Assembly: GCF_002837185.1 (NCBI RefSeq)
Contig: NZ_KZ477998.1
Location: 1-64,000 of the forward strand
DNA from: Pseudomonas fluorescens
Lineage (GTDB): Bacteria > Pseudomonadota > Gammaproteobacteria > Pseudomonadales > Pseudomonadaceae
Reading direction: 5' to 3'
DNA length: 64,000 bases
The notes under the pieces were generated by a model. The model had not been told where the DNA came from and did no database searches. It saw only the letters and a program-made list of their open reading frames with translations. The position numbers and the translations under genes were made by a program. This document shows, in pieces, positions 26,256-36,134 of this stretch (its first letter is position 1; every line of letters begins with the position of its first letter).

Positions 26256-26268
26256 TCAATCATTGATC
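26256..26268. promoter_or_regulatory. Palindrome upstream of spuI
   Basis: ATCAAT-C-ATTGAT is a perfect 13-bp palindrome 28 nt before the spuI start. It is a candidate operator for a polyamine-responsive regulator such as PauR; this is not proven. Confidence 0.35.
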
Positions 26269-26328
26269 TTTTCTGGTTTCAGTCAACCCGAACGGCATGC
26301 CGAAGTCAAGCGAGGCCTTTTTTGCCCT

Positions 26329-26353
26329 AAAAAAGCGCCACGGCGCCTTTTTT
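26329..26353. terminator. T-flanked hairpin between divergent spu promoters
   Basis: AAAAAAGCGCC-AC-GGCGCCTTTTTT-like hairpin: a GC stem with A/T runs on both sides, so it would terminate in either direction. It is about 100 nt upstream of spuI and may block read-through into the opposite unit. Confidence 0.55.
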
Positions 26354-26506
26354 GGGGCTTTTCGGGGCGGTTTTTTGGGTTTCGGGGGCTTGGGATCGGC
26401 AGGCTTGAGCGGGCCGTGTTGTATTTTTTACGGGGGTGTTGTGTAAAAAAATGAACAAGGCTAAGCTCGATTCAAACCCATAACAGCAATAATACCGGGG
26501 TGCTTC

Positions 26507-26746
26507 ATGTTTCACCTGCCGCCAATCGGCGTCTGCGCCTGCATCAGCCAGGCGTTGTCCGCAGTCCGTTCGTCCCGCGTGAATGCTCACGCAGCGGCCA
26601 ATATTCTTGACGGCCCGTCCGATCTCTTCTTTGCCCACTCCTGCACCGCTGACCGGCCCTCATTCGCCGTGCCGATCATAATTGTGCACAAGTTTGGCGT
26701 GAGGAATGCAACCCTTGGGCAAATGGCAGGTAAGCTCCTACCCTGA
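26507..26746 (+). pseudogene. Possible spuA/puuD remnant
   Basis: A 79-codon frame begins MFHLPPIGVCACISQ. I recall gamma-glutamyl-GABA hydrolases (SpuA/PuuD, about 250 residues) as beginning M-S-R-L-P-L-I-G-V-T-x-C, with a similar Leu-Pro/Ile-Gly-Val/Cys/Gln pattern. After about 15-40 residues the likeness fades, and none of the class I amidotransferase motifs (nucleophile Cys elbow, His-Glu) is present. It sits where P. aeruginosa has spuA, between spuI and spuB. It may be the decayed 5' end of spuA with most of the gene deleted; a chance open frame cannot be excluded. Confidence 0.38.
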
Positions 26747-26825
26747 GTGAACAAACGACGCGGATGCTGCGTCAACCAACGCCTGGCCTTTAACGGATGC
26801 CAGGAAACCCAGCCCAGAGGCATTT

Positions 26826-28184
26826 ATGAGTAACAACCTCGACCAGCTCACCGATTGGTTGAAAGACCACAAGATCACAGAAGTCGAATGCATGATTGGC
26901 GACCTCACCGGCATCACCCGGGGCAAGATCTCGCCGACCAACAAGTTCATCGCCGAAAAAGGCATGCGCCTGCCCGAAAGCGTTCTGTTGCAGACCGTGA
27001 CCGGCGACTATGTCGAAGATGACATCTATTACGAATTGCTCGACCCGGCCGACATCGACATGATCTGCCGCCCCGACCAGAACGCGGTATTCCTGGTGCC
27101 CTGGGCCATCGAGCCGACCGCCCAGGTGATCCACGACACCTACGACAAGCAAGGCAACCCGATCGAGCTGTCGCCGCGCAACGTACTCAAGAAAGTCCTC
27201 AAGCTCTACGCCGACCGCGGCTGGCAGCCCATCGTGGCACCGGAGATGGAGTTCTACCTGACCAAGCGCTGCGAAGACCCGGACTTCCCGCTGCAACCGC
27301 CGATTGGCCGTTCCGGTCGCCCCGAGACGGGGCGCCAGTCCTTCTCTATAGAAGCCGCCAACGAATTCGACCCACTGTTCGAAGACGTCTACGACTGGTG
27401 TGAATTGCAGGAGCTGGACCTCGACACGTTGATCCACGAAGACGGCACCGCACAGATGGAAATCAACTTCCGTCACGGCGACGCGCTGTCCCTGGCCGAC
27501 CAGATCCTGGTGTTCAAGCGCACCATGCGTGAAGCGGCGCTCAAGCACAACGTGGCCGCCACCTTCATGGCCAAGCCCATGACCGGTGAGCCCGGCAGCG
27601 CGATGCACCTGCACCAGAGCATCATCGACATCGCCACCGGCAAGAACGTCTTCTCCAACGAAGACGGGAGCATGAGCCAGCTGTTCCTCAACCATATTGG
27701 CGGCCTGCAGAAATTCATCCCCGAATTGCTGCCTTTATTCGCCCCCAACGTGAATTCATTCCGCCGCTTCCTGCCCGACACCTCGGCGCCGGTAAACGTG
27801 GAATGGGGTGAAGAAAACCGCACCGTGGGCCTGCGCGTGCCGGATGCCGGGCCGCAGAACCGCCGTGTGGAAAACCGCTTGCCGGGCGCCGACGCCAACC
27901 CGTACCTGGCCATTGCCGCCAGTTTGCTGTGTGGCTACATCGGCATGGTCGAAGGCCATAACCCGAGCGCACCTGTGGTGGGCCGTGGTTACGAGCGGCG
28001 CAACCTGCGCCTGCCGTTGACCATCGAGGACGCGCTGGAACGCATGGAAAACAGCAAGACCATCGAGAAATACCTGGGGCAGAAATTCATCACAGGCTAC
28101 GTCGCAGTCAAGCGGGCCGAGCATGAAAACTTCAAGCGCGTGATCAGTTCGTGGGAGCGGGAATTCCTGCTCTTTGCCGTCTGA
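26826..28184 (+). CDS. spuB: Glutamine synthetase family protein SpuB
   Basis: 452 residues of the GS/PuuA family, a paralogue of the divergent spuI product. The N-terminal beta-grasp has VECMIGDLTGITRGKISPTN, and catalytic residues are visible in APEMEFYL, AQMEINFRHGDALSLADQ, GSAMHLHQSII and ENRTVGLRVPDAGPQNRRVE. It is expected to gamma-glutamylate a polyamine or related amine. It is the first intact gene of spuBCDEFGH, 58 nt before spuC. The start is ATG 26826, with CCAGAGGC upstream. Confidence 0.88.
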   Translation: MSNNLDQLTDWLKDHKITEVECMIGDLTGITRGKISPTNKFIAEKGMRLPESVLLQTVTGDYVEDDIYYELLDPADIDMICRPDQNAVFLVPWAIEPTAQVIHDTYDKQGNPIELSPRNVLKKVLKLYADRGWQPIVAPEMEFYLTKRCEDPDFPLQPPIGRSGRPETGRQSFSIEAANEFDPLFEDVYDWCELQELDLDTLIHEDGTAQMEINFRHGDALSLADQILVFKRTMREAALKHNVAATFMAKPMTGEPGSAMHLHQSIIDIATGKNVFSNEDGSMSQLFLNHIGGLQKFIPELLPLFAPNVNSFRRFLPDTSAPVNVEWGEENRTVGLRVPDAGPQNRRVENRLPGADANPYLAIAASLLCGYIGMVEGHNPSAPVVGRGYERRNLRLPLTIEDALERMENSKTIEKYLGQKFITGYVAVKRAEHENFKRVISSWEREFLLFAV

Positions 28185-28242
28185 TGCGCCGGGCGCGTCG
28201 TGCACACGGCGCGCCCTTCACCGAAAAGTCTAGGAGATCGGT

Positions 28243-29607
28243 ATGTCCAGCAACAACCCGCAAACCCGTGAATGGCAAGCTTTGAGCAATGATCACCACC
28301 TCGCGCCGTTCAGCGACTTCAAGCAATTGAAAGAGAAAGGCCCAAGGATCATCACCAAAGCCCACGGCGTTTACCTGTGGGACAGCGAAGGCAACAAGAT
28401 CCTCGACGGTATGGCCGGCCTGTGGTGCGTGGCGATCGGCTACGGTCGCGATGAACTGGCTGACGCCGCCGCCAAACAGATGAAAGAACTGCCGTACTAC
28501 AACCTGTTCTTCCAGACCGCTCACCCGCCGGTACTCGAACTGGCCAAAGTCATTTCCGAAGTCGCACCGGCCGGCATGAACCACGTGTTCTTCACCGGTT
28601 CCGGCTCCGAAGGCAACGACACCATGTTGCGCATGGTCCGCCACTACTGGGCGATCAAAGGCCAACCGAACAAGAAAACCATCATCAGCCGCAAGAATGG
28701 CTACCACGGCTCCACCGTGGCCGGCGCCAGCCTGGGCGGCATGACCTATATGCATGAACAGGGCGACCTGCCGATCCCGGGCATCACCCACATCGCCCAG
28801 CCGTACTGGTTTGGCGAAGGCGGCGACATGAGCCCTGAGGAATTCGGGATCTGGGCCGCCAACCAGTTGGAAGAGAAGATTCTGGAACTGGGCGTGGACA
28901 ACGTCGGTGCCTTTATTGCCGAGCCGATTCAGGGCGCCGGTGGCGTGATCGTGCCGCCTGACAGCTACTGGCCGCGCATCAAGGACATCCTCGCCAAGTA
29001 CGACATTCTGTTTGTCGCCGACGAAGTGATCTGCGGCTTTGGCCGTACCGGCCAGTGGTTCGGCAGCGATTTCTACGACCTCAAGCCACACATGATGACC
29101 ATCGCCAAGGGCCTGACTTCCGGCTACGTGCCGATGGGTGGCCTGATCGTGCGCGACGACGTGGTGGACGTGCTCAACCAAGGCGGCGATTTCAACCACG
29201 GTTTCACCTACTCCGGGCACCCGGTGGCGGCGGCGGTGGCCCTGGAAAACATCCGCATCCTGCGCGATGAAAAAATCGTCAGCCGCGTACATGAGGAAAC
29301 GGCACCGTATTTGCAGAAACGTCTGCGGGAGCTGGCGGACCATCCACTGGTGGGTGAAGTGCGCGGCGTGGGCATGCTCGGTGCAATCGAGCTGGTGCAG
29401 GACAAGGCCACGCGCAAGCGTCATGAAGGGAAGGGCGCCGGCATGATTTGCCGAACCTTCTGCTTCGAGAACGGCCTGATCATGCGCGCCGTGGGCGATA
29501 CCATGATCATTTCGCCGCCGTTGGTGATCAGCAAGGCTGAAATCGACGAGCTGGTGACCAAGGCCCGCCAGTGCCTGGACCTGACATTGGCAGCATTGCA
29601 GGACTGA
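28243..29607 (+). CDS. spuC: Putrescine/polyamine:pyruvate aminotransferase
   Basis: 454 residues, class III (omega) PLP aminotransferase. The PLP lysine is K289 ([10 protein letters not shown]), with the cofactor motif [11 protein letters not shown] before it and [10 protein letters not shown] near residue 118. SpuC transfers an amino group from putrescine or another polyamine to pyruvate. It is preceded by TAGGAGATCGGT. A GC-rich hairpin (29619-29645) in the 135-nt gap before spuD may tune the expression of the transport genes. Confidence 0.93.
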   Translation: MSSNNPQTREWQALSNDHHLAPFSDFKQLKEKGPRIITKAHGVYLWDSEGNKILDGMAGLWCVAIGYGRDELADAAAKQMKELPYYNLFFQTAHPPVLELAKVISEVAPAGMNHVFFTGSGSEGNDTMLRMVRHYWAIKGQPNKKTIISRKNGYHGSTVAGASLGGMTYMHEQGDLPIPGITHIAQPYWFGEGGDMSPEEFGIWAANQLEEKILELGVDNVGAFIAEPIQGAGGVIVPPDSYWPRIKDILAKYDILFVADEVICGFGRTGQWFGSDFYDLKPHMMTIAKGLTSGYVPMGGLIVRDDVVDVLNQGGDFNHGFTYSGHPVAAAVALENIRILRDEKIVSRVHEETAPYLQKRLRELADHPLVGEVRGVGMLGAIELVQDKATRKRHEGKGAGMICRTFCFENGLIMRAVGDTMIISPPLVISKAEIDELVTKARQCLDLTLAALQD

Positions 29608-29618
29608 GTAGATAAATG

Positions 29619-29645
29619 TGGGGGCCGGTTGAAAGCTGGCCCCCG
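29619..29645 (+). other. GC-rich hairpin between spuC and spuD
   Basis: GGGGGCC(G)G...C(T)GGCCCCC form a strong stem of about 9 bp with one G-U and no T-run after it. It could stabilise the 3' end of the spuC message or attenuate transcription. Confidence 0.5.
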
Positions 29646-29742
29646 AACTTGCCAGACTGTCGTCCTGTTTTGTTGCCCTTTGGCTGGGCCCGAAACATTT
29701 ACAACGTGCGGCCCAAAAAAGAAAAAATCGGAGCATCACCCA

Positions 29743-30852
29743 ATGAAGGCATTAGGTTTGAAAAACGCTGGCAAGACCCTCCTCGCCTTGTCCCTGATGG
29801 GCGCAATGGCGGGCGCGGCCCAGGCAGACAATAAAGTGCTGCACGTCTACAACTGGTCCGACTACATCGCACCGGACACCATCGCCAACTTCGAAAAAGA
29901 GTCGGGCATCAAGGTGGTGTACGACGTGTTCGACAGCAACGAGACCCTGGAAGCCAAGTTGCTGGCAGGCAAGTCCGGCTATGACATCGTCGTACCGTCG
30001 AACAACTTCCTCGCCAAGCAGATCAAGGCCGGTGTGTACCAGGAGCTGGACACGTCCAAGCTGCCTGAGTACAGCAACCTGAACAAATCCCTGCTCAAGG
30101 CCGTGTCGGTCAGCGACCCGGACAACAAGCACGCGTTCCCGTACATGTGGGGCTCGATCGGTATCGGCTACAACCCGGAGAAGGTCAAGGCCGCGCTGGG
30201 CGTGGACAAGATCGAGTCGTGGGATGTGCTGATGAAGCCGGAAAACATCGCCAAGCTGAAAAGCTGCGGTGTGAGCTTCCTTGATTCGCCGACCGAAATG
30301 CTGCCGATCGCGCTGCATTACCTGGGCCTGCCGACCGACACCCAGAAGAAAGCCGACCTCAAGCAAGCCGAAGACCTGTTCCTGAAAATCCGTCCTTCGA
30401 TTGGCTACTTCCACTCGTCCAAGTACATCTCGGACCTGGCCAACGGCAACATCTGCGTGGCCGTGGGTTACTCGGGTGACATCCAGCAGGCCAAGTCCCG
30501 TGCGGCTGAAGCCGGTGGCAAGGTCAAGGTGGCCTACGACATTCCGAAAGAAGGTGCCGGCAGCTTCTTCGACATGGTCGCCATCCCGAAAGATGCTGAA
30601 AACGTCGAGGCCGCCTACGCCTTCATGAATTACCTGCTCAAGCCAGAAGTGATGGCTTCGATCACCAACAGCGTGCGTTTCCCGAACGGTAACGAGAAAG
30701 CCACCGCACTGGTCGACAAAGACATCACCAGCGACCCGGGCATCTACCCGTCGGCAGACGTGCAGGCCAAGCTCTACGCCATCGCCGACCTGCCGGCTGC
30801 AACCCAGCGTGAAATGACCCGCAGCTGGACCAAGATCAAATCCGGTAAATAA
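29743..30852 (+). CDS. spuD: Polyamine ABC transporter substrate-binding protein SpuD
   Basis: 369 residues, PotF family. The signal peptide is about 1-27 (ending GAAQA), and the mature part reads [21 protein letters not shown], with the PotD/PotF NWSDYI pocket motif. SpuD is known to prefer putrescine. ATG at 29743; the frame is open from 29629, but that extension is leader. Its close paralogue spuE follows after a REPIN, so the operon codes for two binding proteins for one membrane complex. Confidence 0.92.
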   Translation: MKALGLKNAGKTLLALSLMGAMAGAAQADNKVLHVYNWSDYIAPDTIANFEKESGIKVVYDVFDSNETLEAKLLAGKSGYDIVVPSNNFLAKQIKAGVYQELDTSKLPEYSNLNKSLLKAVSVSDPDNKHAFPYMWGSIGIGYNPEKVKAALGVDKIESWDVLMKPENIAKLKSCGVSFLDSPTEMLPIALHYLGLPTDTQKKADLKQAEDLFLKIRPSIGYFHSSKYISDLANGNICVAVGYSGDIQQAKSRAAEAGGKVKVAYDIPKEGAGSFFDMVAIPKDAENVEAAYAFMNYLLKPEVMASITNSVRFPNGNEKATALVDKDITSDPGIYPSADVQAKLYAIADLPAATQREMTRSWTKIKSGK

Positions 30853-30863
30853 GCCTTAAAACC

Positions 30864-30952
30864 TGTGGGAGGGGGCTTGCCCCCGATGGCGCTGTATCAG
30901 AAACACATGCGCAGGCTGACACACCGCCATCGGGGGCAAGCCCCCTCCCACA
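30864..30952. repeat. REP doublet (REPIN) inside the spu operon, 89 bp
   Basis: Perfect arms start at 30864 and 30929, between spuD and spuE. As an mRNA hairpin it could protect the spuD message and make SpuD more abundant than the downstream proteins. Confidence 0.9.
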
Positions 30953-31047
30953 AATAAATGACAGAAAGTTTTTGCCGGATCGGTTTATCGAGGGTAAGTT
31001 GCGCGCCGGTTTGTTGCCGGGCAACAACTTTGGGCCCAACTATTTAA

Positions 31048-32154
<1,107 letters not shown>

Positions 32155-32216
32155 GGCTCAAACTATCCAAGTTCGCTCACCTGGGGCGAACTGCAAATTT
32201 GTTGGGAGTTTCGTAA

Positions 32217-33359
32217 ATGGCAGTTGCCTCCGGCGCCTACAAGAAAGCCCTCGAGGGCGACCAGACACCGAAAAAGGTGCTGGTCAAAATCGACCGGGTC
32301 ACGAAGAAGTTCGACGAGACGATTGCCGTGGACGATGTGTCCCTGGAAATCAAGAAAGGCGAGATCTTCGCCTTGCTCGGCGGTTCGGGTTCGGGCAAGT
32401 CCACCCTGCTGCGCATGCTGGCAGGCTTCGAACGCCCGACTGAAGGCCGCATCTACCTCGACGGTGTGGACATCACCGACATGCCGCCCTACGAGCGGCC
32501 GATCAACATGATGTTCCAGTCCTACGCCTTGTTCCCGCACATGACCGTGGCGCAGAACATCGCCTTCGGCCTGCAACAGGACAAGATCCCCAAGGCCGAG
32601 GTTGACGCCCGCGTGGCCGAGATGCTCAAGCTGGTGCAGATGAGCCAGTACGCCAAGCGCAAGCCCCACCAGCTGTCCGGTGGCCAGCGCCAGCGTGTGG
32701 CGTTGGCCCGCTCCCTGGCCAAACGTCCGAAACTGCTGCTGCTTGATGAGCCGATGGGGGCGCTGGACAAGAAGCTGCGTTCGCAGATGCAGCTGGAGCT
32801 GGTGGAGATCATCGAACGCGTCGGCGTGACCTGCGTGATGGTGACCCACGACCAGGAAGAGGCCATGACCATGGCCGAGCGCATCGCGATCATGCACCTG
32901 GGCTGGATCGCCCAGATCGGCAGCCCGATCGACATCTACGAAACGCCTACCAGCCGCCTGGTGTGCGAGTTCATCGGCAACGTCAACATTTTCGACACCC
33001 AAGTGGTGGACGACGCCGAAGGCCACGCCGTGCTCAAGTGCCCGGACCTGGACCGCGACATTTACGTGGGCTACGGCATCGCCACCTCGGTGGAAGACAA
33101 GTCGGTGACCTACGCGATTCGCCCGGAAAAACTGCTGGTTACCACCGACATGCCGACCTGCGAGCACAACTGGTCCAGCGGCAAGGTGCACGACATCGCC
33201 TACCTGGGCGGCCACTCGGTGTTCTACGTGGAACTGCCGAGCGGCAAGCTGGTGCAGTCCTTCGTCGCCAACGCCGAACGCCGTGGCCAGCGCCCCACCT
33301 GGGGTGACCAGGTGTACGTGTGGTGGGAAGACGATAGCGGCGTGGTACTGCGCTCATGA
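32217..33359 (+). CDS. spuF: Polyamine ABC transporter ATP-binding protein SpuF
   Basis: 380 residues, PotA/PotG-type. The ABC core has Walker A GGSGSGKST, signature LSGGQRQR, Walker B LLLLDEPMGALD and a switch His in MVTHDQEEA. A C-terminal TOBE domain (about 295-375) follows. It energises SpuGH. GGGAG precedes the ATG, and its stop overlaps the spuG start (ATGA). Confidence 0.94.
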   Translation: MAVASGAYKKALEGDQTPKKVLVKIDRVTKKFDETIAVDDVSLEIKKGEIFALLGGSGSGKSTLLRMLAGFERPTEGRIYLDGVDITDMPPYERPINMMFQSYALFPHMTVAQNIAFGLQQDKIPKAEVDARVAEMLKLVQMSQYAKRKPHQLSGGQRQRVALARSLAKRPKLLLLDEPMGALDKKLRSQMQLELVEIIERVGVTCVMVTHDQEEAMTMAERIAIMHLGWIAQIGSPIDIYETPTSRLVCEFIGNVNIFDTQVVDDAEGHAVLKCPDLDRDIYVGYGIATSVEDKSVTYAIRPEKLLVTTDMPTCEHNWSSGKVHDIAYLGGHSVFYVELPSGKLVQSFVANAERRGQRPTWGDQVYVWWEDDSGVVLRS

Positions 33360-34276
33360 ACATGAAGAAATTCAAGCGGCGCTTGGATCGCATAATCCCC
33401 AATGGCAAGCAGGTGGTCATCGGGATTCCCTTCCTCTGGCTGTTCCTGTTTTTCGCACTGCCGTTTTTCATCGTGTTGAAAATCAGCTTCGCCGAAGCCG
33501 ATGTGGCGATCCCGCCCTACACCGAGATCTACACCTACGTTGAGCAGAAGCTGCAAGTGGTGCTGAACCTGGCCAACTACAGCTTGCTGGCGGGCGACGA
33601 GCTCTACATCGCCGCGTACCTGGGCTCGCTGAAGATGGCGTTTTTCAGCACGCTGCTGTGCCTGCTGATCGGCTACCCGATGGCCTACGCCATCGCCACC
33701 GCGCGCAAGGAAATGCAAACCGTGCTGGTGTTGCTGATCATGATGCCGACCTGGACCGCGATCCTGATCCGCGTCTATGCGTGGATGGGCATCCTCAGCA
33801 ACAACGGCTTGCTCAACGGCTTCCTGATGTCCATGGGGCTGATCAATGAACCGCTGCAGATCCTCAACACCAACATTGCGGTGTATATCGGCGTGGTCTA
33901 TTCCTACCTGCCGTTCATGATCCTGCCGCTGTATGCCAACCTGGTCAAACACGACCAGAGCCTGCTGGAAGCGGCGTCGGACCTGGGCTCAAGCACCTTC
34001 AACAGTTTCTGGAAAATCACCGTGCCGCTGTCCAAGAACGGCATCATCGCCGGCTGCATGCTGGTGTTTATCCCGGTGGTGGGCGAGTTCGTGATCCCTG
34101 AACTGCTCGGCGGCCCGGAAACCCTGATGATCGGTAAAGTGCTGTGGCAGGAATTCTTCAACAACCGTGACTGGCCGGTGGCGTCCGCCCTGGCGGTGGT
34201 GATGCTGGCGATCCTGATCGTGCCGATCATCCTGTTCAATCGCAGCCAGGCCAAAGAGCTGGAGGGCAAGATATGA
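33356..34276 (+). CDS. spuG: Polyamine ABC transporter permease SpuG (PotB/PotH type)
   Basis: 306 residues, about six membrane segments. The ATPase-docking loop is EAASDLGSSTFNSFWKITVP. It should pair with SpuH to form the channel for putrescine and spermidine. Its start overlaps the spuF stop, and its stop overlaps spuH (ATGA), giving tight translational coupling. Confidence 0.93.
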   Translation: MNMKKFKRRLDRIIPNGKQVVIGIPFLWLFLFFALPFFIVLKISFAEADVAIPPYTEIYTYVEQKLQVVLNLANYSLLAGDELYIAAYLGSLKMAFFSTLLCLLIGYPMAYAIATARKEMQTVLVLLIMMPTWTAILIRVYAWMGILSNNGLLNGFLMSMGLINEPLQILNTNIAVYIGVVYSYLPFMILPLYANLVKHDQSLLEAASDLGSSTFNSFWKITVPLSKNGIIAGCMLVFIPVVGEFVIPELLGGPETLMIGKVLWQEFFNNRDWPVASALAVVMLAILIVPIILFNRSQAKELEGKI

Positions 34277-35157
34277 AGCGCTTTCGTTTCTCCAGCTTCA
34301 TGCTGGTCGTGGGGTTGTTGTTCATCTACCTGCCGATGCTGATCCTGGTGATCTACTCGTTCAACGAGTCCAAGCTGGTGACGGTGTGGGGCGGCTGGTC
34401 GATCAAGTGGTATGTGGGCCTGCTGGATAACACCCAGTTGATGGGCTCGGTGGCGCGTTCCCTGGAAATCGCCTGCTACACGGCAGTGGCGGCAGTCGCG
34501 CTGGGTACGCTGGCGGCGTTCGTGCTGACGCGCATCAGCCAGTTCAAGGGCCGCACGCTGTTCGGCGGCCTGGTCACGGCGCCGTTGGTGATGCCGGAAG
34601 TGATTACCGGCCTGTCGCTGTTGCTGCTGTTCGTGGCCATGGCGCAGATGATCGGTTGGCCTCAGGAGCGTGGCATTGTCACCATCTGGATCGCCCACAC
34701 GACGTTTTGCGCGGCGTATGTGGCGGTGGTGGTGTCGGCGCGCCTGCGTGAGCTGGACCTGTCGATCGAAGAGGCCGCGATGGACCTGGGTGCACGGCCG
34801 TGGAAGGTGTTCTTCCTGATCACCATCCCGATGATCGCGCCATCGCTGGCGGCGGGCGGCATGATGTCGTTTGCGCTGTCCCTGGACGACCTGGTACTGG
34901 CCAGCTTCGTGTCGGGCCCGGGTTCGACCACCTTGCCGATGGAAGTGTTTTCGGCGGTGCGCCTTGGGGTCAAGCCTGAGATCAACGCGGTGGCCAGCCT
35001 GATCCTGTTGGCGGTGTCGCTGGTGACCTTCCTGGTGTGGTTCTTCAGCCGCCGTGCCGAAGAACACCGCAAGAAGGCCATCCAGCAAGCCATCGAAGAA
35101 GCCGCAGCGGATGGCTGGCAGCAGCCGGACAAGCGCCGCGCCCCGGCACCGATCTAA
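34273..35157 (+). CDS. spuH: Polyamine ABC transporter permease SpuH (PotC/PotI type)
   Basis: 294 residues, about six membrane segments, with a docking loop around EEAAMDLGARPWKVFFLITI. It is the last gene of spuBCDEFGH. After a 16-nt gap a REPIN follows, and no separate terminator is visible. Confidence 0.93.
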   Translation: MKRFRFSSFMLVVGLLFIYLPMLILVIYSFNESKLVTVWGGWSIKWYVGLLDNTQLMGSVARSLEIACYTAVAAVALGTLAAFVLTRISQFKGRTLFGGLVTAPLVMPEVITGLSLLLLFVAMAQMIGWPQERGIVTIWIAHTTFCAAYVAVVVSARLRELDLSIEEAAMDLGARPWKVFFLITIPMIAPSLAAGGMMSFALSLDDLVLASFVSGPGSTTLPMEVFSAVRLGVKPEINAVASLILLAVSLVTFLVWFFSRRAEEHRKKAIQQAIEEAAADGWQQPDKRRAPAPI

Positions 35158-35173
35158 AGCTGATAGGGGACAA

Positions 35174-35262
35174 TGTGGGAGGGGGCTTGCCCCCGATGGC
35201 GGAGTGTCAGGCAAAGATTAGCTGACTGATCCACCGCTATCGGGGGCAAGCCCCCTCCCACA
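35174..35262. repeat. REP doublet (REPIN), 89 bp
   Basis: Perfect arms start at 35174 and 35239, between the spuH stop and the convergent HD-domain gene. Confidence 0.9.
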
Positions 35263-35283
35263 TTTGATTGCATTTCAGGCTGG

Positions 35284-35925
35284 TTAAGCTGACCACGGCG
35301 ACTTGCGAATCACCTCGACAAAGTTCATCGGCTTGAACCCCGGCTCCTGATCCACCAGCACATCGGTCTTCACGTTGCCAAACGTGGTCTGCGGGCGATG
35401 GCGCAAGCCGTCGGCGAACGCGCAGATGATGCATTCCTTGAACCCCTCACCGCGTGGATGCGCATGCACCACCGCTTCGCGCTGCACGGTGCTGAATGCG
35501 GCGTAGTCCATGCCCAGCACGTCCATCTCCACCCCGGCAGTCACCAGCGCCACGGTGGGGCGCAAATGCTGGGGCACGCCCGGCGTGGTGTGCAGGGCGA
35601 TGGACAACCACACCTGTTCGATATCGTCGTCGCTCAGCCCATACGGCTTGAGAAACGCGGCCGCCGCGTTGGCGCCGTCCACTTCGAAACGCTCATTGTC
35701 GCTGCGATGGCCCTCCACCAGGCCGAGGTCGTGGAACATCGCGCCGACGTACAGCAGCTCCGGGTTGTAGGCCAATTGCTTGCGCTCACCGCTCAAGGCG
35801 CCGAACAGGAACACCCGGCGCGAGTGGTGGTAGAGCAGGTCTGACTCAATGTCGCGGATGTACTCGGTGGTGGCCCTGGCCAGGGCGCTGTCGGGGATGC
35901 TGATACCGGCGATGGTGGTGCTCAT
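35284..35925 (-). CDS. HD domain metallohydrolase, cyanamide hydratase-like
   Basis: 213 residues. The HD metal pair is in LLYVGAMFHDLGLVEGH (about residues 58-74), with further His residues in SLLYHHSRRVFLFG-like and HTTPGVPQH stretches. The order fits the HD family that includes fungal cyanamide hydratases (urea hydro-lyase), so it may hydrate a nitrile-like substrate or hydrolyse a phosphate ester. It is divergent from a GlxA-type regulator across a 209-nt gap containing a collapsed REP, suggesting a regulator-enzyme pair. The substrate is inference. Confidence 0.75.
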   Translation of the reverse strand: MSTTIAGISIPDSALARATTEYIRDIESDLLYHHSRRVFLFGALSGERKQLAYNPELLYVGAMFHDLGLVEGHRSDNERFEVDGANAAAAFLKPYGLSDDDIEQVWLSIALHTTPGVPQHLRPTVALVTAGVEMDVLGMDYAAFSTVQREAVVHAHPRGEGFKECIICAFADGLRHRPQTTFGNVKTDVLVDQEPGFKPMNFVEVIRKSPWSA

Positions 35926-36065
35926 GGTGGTGCTCCTCTGGAAAGTATCCAGTCTGGTTGCGCGAGCGCTATGGCGCTATCGCAACGAAGGAGCATTCTC
36001 GGCCAATGTGCTGCCACATCGTGCCAAGGCAAAATCGGCTAGGGTTAGGCCTGCGACAATTCAAA

Positions 36066-36093
36066 TGTGGGAGGGGGCTTGCCCCCTCCCACA
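36066..36093. repeat. Collapsed REP palindrome
   Basis: TGTGGGAGGGGGC and GCCCCCTCCCACA are perfect 13-bp arms separated only by TT. This looks like two inverted REP arms joined by deletion of everything between them. It lies in the HD/GlxA promoter region, 42 nt before the regulator start. Confidence 0.85.
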
Positions 36094-36134
36094 GGGTATC
36101 CGTGTTTATGCAGTTGGAAAAAGGTGTGTCGCTC

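Larger units (their letters stand above)
26229..26506. other. Control region between spuI and the spu operon
   Basis: This is the left part of a 597-nt gap between divergent genes. It holds a palindrome (26256-26268) next to the spuI start, a strong T-flanked hairpin (26329-26353), a G/T-rich stretch (26350-26430), and an AT-rich tract ending near 26450 that may contain the rightward promoter. No gene is visible here. Confidence 0.5.

Noticed and set aside
28144..29739. Minus-strand open frame of 531 codons opposite spuC
   Set aside because: Antisense shadow of a clear aminotransferase gene; the composition is atypical and no motif is visible.
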